Positions 61,956-64,000 of a stretch of DNA of 64,000 bases are shown here, piece by piece (the stretch's first letter is position 1; every line of letters begins with the position of its first letter). Location of the stretch: contig CANPIC010000002.1 in assembly GCA_947574055.1 (NCBI GenBank), positions 106,731-170,730 on the forward strand. The letters run 5' to 3'. The notes beneath the pieces are model-generated. The model worked only from the letters and a program-made list of their open reading frames with translations, ran no database searches and had not been told where the DNA came from. Origin of the DNA: an uncultured bacterium. Lineage in GTDB: Bacteria; Bacillota; Clostridia; Lachnospirales; Lachnospiraceae. The translations under genes were made by a program, and so were the position numbers.

Positions 61956-63045
61956 GCAATGCTTCCTCCTTTTTCCACATACGGATCACCCGTTTTATAT
62001 TCTTATTGAAATACAAGATCCATGCAATTCTAAGCAGGTCAAACAAAAAAATCCTGCCCTTCACTGTAATCGTCCCACTGCAAAGCGCTTCCTCAAAATC
62101 CGGCCTCAGAATCACAGTTTTGCCAAGGAACGGATATATCATTCCCGCAAACGCAAGAATCTGTCCTGTCGTGGCCGGATCGTCAAATCCGAAACGGATA
62201 TCTGCCCGGATCTTCCGGGGTTTTATGCTCCTGACCAGAAACCAAACCTGTTTTTTACACAGGGCAGCGGCCTGGCGGAACTCCTCACTCTGCACAAATG
62301 CCAGATAAAACGCTGCCTTTTCCCGCAAATGTGCTGTTTTTTCCTCTATGTTACCGGGCAGTGCCAGCAATTTGGCAATCAGGCCACCCAACATTCGCAA
62401 GAAATCCACAATTTTCTGCCACAATGCCGCCAATCGTTGCCTGATGCCCGGCTTTTTTCCCGTTCTTTTTTCTTTCCCTCCGGATGCCGGCTCTGCGGTT
62501 TCCGCGTTTTCTCCCTCACCTTGTTTTGCCGTCTGCGGCGGTATTGTAATCGCGCTGCCGCTTCCTTCCTTTTGCGCCGTCACCGGCGCCTGCGCGGCTG
62601 CATCTCCGGGTGCTTGCGTCGCCTGCTCCTCTGGCACAGTCTCCTGTATCTCCGTGTCTGCTATTGTCTGCTCCCGGGCTGCCGGCGGCACGCTTTCCTC
62701 CCGCGGCGGCTTTTTTTTCCGGCTCTTCTTCTGCCGCCTGCGGGCGGCCTTGCGGGAATCTTTGTCTTTTTTTCTTTTCTCCTTGTTACTGCCGAAAACG
62801 GGAATCCCGCAGATCCGCAGGCCATAATGCAGGCCGCCTTTCCAGGCGGCGGATGCGGACACCAGAGAAAACAGCCAGTGAACCCTGATCCTTCCTTCCG
62901 GCGCGCCTGCCTCCTCTTTGCTTCCGCAAAGGTGATACCGGATCGGAACAAACAACACCGTCAGCAGCAATACCACCAGCAACAGCAGAATACAAAGCAG
63001 TACGATTCCGATCCCTTTTCCTATCATTCCAAGTATGTCCAGCAT
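61942..63045 (-). CDS. DUF2953 domain membrane protein (YtfI-like)
   Basis: 367 residues from ATG 63045 (AGAGGG upstream; the frame opens at 63075). One helix at about 7-33, a beta-containing segment with HWLFSLVSASAAWKGGLHYGLRICG, a long Lys/Arg then Glu/Ala/Thr/Gln-rich linker (about 92-200), and a C-terminal part with RKIRADIRFGFDDPATTGQI that marks DUF2953. It precedes gerW, so a spore role is likely though unproven. The linker is longer than I expect for the family. Confidence 0.85.
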   Translation of the reverse strand: MLDILGMIGKGIGIVLLCILLLLVVLLLTVLFVPIRYHLCGSKEEAGAPEGRIRVHWLFSLVSASAAWKGGLHYGLRICGIPVFGSNKEKRKKDKDSRKAARRRQKKSRKKKPPREESVPPAAREQTIADTEIQETVPEEQATQAPGDAAAQAPVTAQKEGSGSAITIPPQTAKQGEGENAETAEPASGGKEKRTGKKPGIRQRLAALWQKIVDFLRMLGGLIAKLLALPGNIEEKTAHLREKAAFYLAFVQSEEFRQAAALCKKQVWFLVRSIKPRKIRADIRFGFDDPATTGQILAFAGMIYPFLGKTVILRPDFEEALCSGTITVKGRIFLFDLLRIAWILYFNKNIKRVIRMWKKEEALHDRQ

Positions 63046-63094
63046 AAATCCCTCTGCGCTCACTCCAAAGTCCACATGCCGCGGCCCGGGTATC

Positions 63095-63433
63095 TCAGTG
63101 TCCTGCCCTGTCGGCCGCCTGCCGGTTCCAGTCCTTCATAAAATATTCTTTTATTTCACAGTCGCCTGTCCTGTCATATATATCAGCCACAATTTTCCGG
63201 ACTAACGAGAGAGCCTCTTCATACCCTCCCGCAATCCCCACTACCAGAGGCGGGCGCAGTCTGTAATAATTCTGCTGCAGGAAGGCACAATGAATAATCT
63301 CCAGCTGATCGCTTCCCCCTGCCAGCGCAATGACAAATACACGGAGCTGTCCGGCGCGATGCCGCAGCCTCCATTTAACCCTGCCTATATGACGGATGGA
63401 CTCTCCCACATACAGTTCTCTGTGAAATTTCAT
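63095..63433 (-). CDS. Conserved hypothetical protein
   Basis: 112 residues from ATG 63433; the frame opens at 63472 inside the Nudix gene. It reads as a small alpha/beta protein with FVIALAGGSDQLEIIHCAFL, PPLVVGIAGGYEEALSLVRK and a YDRTGDCEIKEYF end. I believe similar proteins occur widely in clostridia, without known function. It is placed between the Nudix gene and the DUF2953 gene. Confidence 0.7.
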   Translation of the reverse strand: MKFHRELYVGESIRHIGRVKWRLRHRAGQLRVFVIALAGGSDQLEIIHCAFLQQNYYRLRPPLVVGIAGGYEEALSLVRKIVADIYDRTGDCEIKEYFMKDWNRQAADRAGH

Positions 63434-63447
63434 TCTGTTTGCGCTCT

Positions 63448-63900
63448 TCAATAATATTTCCGGTTTCCCCATAGATTGTTCTTCTTCAGCTCCAGATACT
63501 CATGATACGCCTTTTCCAATATCTGCTTCTCATTGGCAAATCGTAAAAGATGGTATGCTTCATGAAATTTATAATATCCTGAATCCTCAAAATATTCTTC
63601 GCGTTGTGGTTTGCTGTAATAGCTGTCAGCCATCATCAGATACCAGTGCACTTCCTTTTCCACAGTATCGTCCGGCACATTGAAGGTATAATCGCTTTTT
63701 CCCACATATTTTATGACGGATGCTCTGGCTCCGGACTCTTCCAGTACTTCCCGCAGTGCGGTATCCTTAAATTCTTCTCCCGGTTCTACAGTTCCTTTGG
63801 GCAGGACCCAGCCTTCGTATTTGTTCTTGTAATTCTTATACAGAAGCAGAATCTTACCACGGAATATAACCACACCGCCACAGCTCGTTGCTTCAATCAT
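63448..63900 (-). CDS. Nudix hydrolase
   Basis: 150 residues from ATG 63900 with GGAGGAA upstream (the frame opens at TTG 63906). The Nudix box is complete: GTVEPGEEFKDTALREVLEE followed by SGA (Gx5Ex7REUxEExGU). WVLPKG precedes it. The protein cuts a nucleoside diphosphate linked to another group; the substrate cannot be told. First gene of the gerW transcript. Confidence 0.92.
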   Translation of the reverse strand: MIEATSCGGVVIFRGKILLLYKNYKNKYEGWVLPKGTVEPGEEFKDTALREVLEESGARASVIKYVGKSDYTFNVPDDTVEKEVHWYLMMADSYYSKPQREEYFEDSGYYKFHEAYHLLRFANEKQILEKAYHEYLELKKNNLWGNRKYY

Positions 63901-63943
63901 TTGCAATTCCTCCTGCTCTGGTGTGAGTCTGACTATCTATAAC

Positions 63944-63972
63944 AGTATATCCTATCTTGTCCTATTAAGCAA
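63944..63972 (-). promoter_or_regulatory. Promoter for the Nudix-DUF2953-gerW transcript
   Basis: On the minus strand TTGCTT (63967-63972), 17 bp, TATACT (63944-63949), 44 bp before the Nudix start. The remaining bases to the window end show nothing else. Confidence 0.7.
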
Positions 63973-64000
63973 TTCTTTTATTGCTGCGTCAGATATGCGT

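Noticed and set aside
1..64000. tRNA or rRNA genes
   Set aside because: No cloverleaf-like stretch or conserved rRNA segment was noticed by eye; a dedicated scan would settle it.

Overview
The window looks like a chromosomal segment from a spore-forming, anaerobic Firmicute, most probably a gut member of the Lachnospiraceae. Reasons: a stand-alone Spo0A-type DNA-binding protein and GerW; the anaerobic (cbi) cobalamin route; a short-form HisG with HisZ; a parE/parC pair; FakA/DegV proteins; and large secreted mucin-type proteins. No rRNA, tRNA, CRISPR array, transposase or prophage module was recognised. Most genes are on the minus strand.

Layout. 1-1576: a GH25 muramidase with cell-wall-binding repeats, cut by the window edge. 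1903-6298: hisZ-hisG-hisD-hisIE, the last carrying an N-terminal degenerate HisF-like barrel. 6331-12862: recU, two pseudouridine synthases, an SDR enzyme, a YgiQ radical SAM protein and a HAD phosphatase. 12883-15155: membrane and coiled-coil proteins of unknown role. 15170-22296: a very large dockerin-bearing M60 (mucin-type) metalloprotease and an adjacent membrane-anchored cohesin-like/FIVAR protein, plausibly a two-part cell-surface machine. 22549-25256: amidase, coiled-coil protein, coaD, rsmD. 25527-29749: topoisomerase IV (parEC).

29853-47297 is a cobalamin cluster covering most of the corrin-ring and nucleotide-loop steps, with several gene fusions (CbiHJ, CbiET, CobB-CobT). It is interrupted at 35226-37162 by a broken P-loop ATPase/TPR gene and an oppositely oriented zinc-ribbon membrane protein. 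degV and recG lie upstream of it. 50442-54639 is an Hsp70 (HscC-type) module with a J-like partner and a YD-repeat membrane protein. 54825-58240 holds an LRR membrane protein and a divergent regulatory pair (Spo0A-C-only protein versus XRE/dead-S24 protein) whose two -10 boxes form one perfect 16-bp palindrome. 58278-63900 holds fakA, asp23, rpmB, a C-terminal J-domain protein, gerW, a DUF2953 protein and a Nudix hydrolase.

The most unusual items are: a tandem, nested-hairpin repeat family at two distant loci, with changed but still paired stems; the M60/cohesin-like pair; the palindromic divergent promoter with its regulators; the HscC/J-like/YD operon; and the ATPase-TPR remnant inside the cobalamin genes. 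Start codons were chosen from visible ribosome binding sites. All family calls were made by eye, without database searches.
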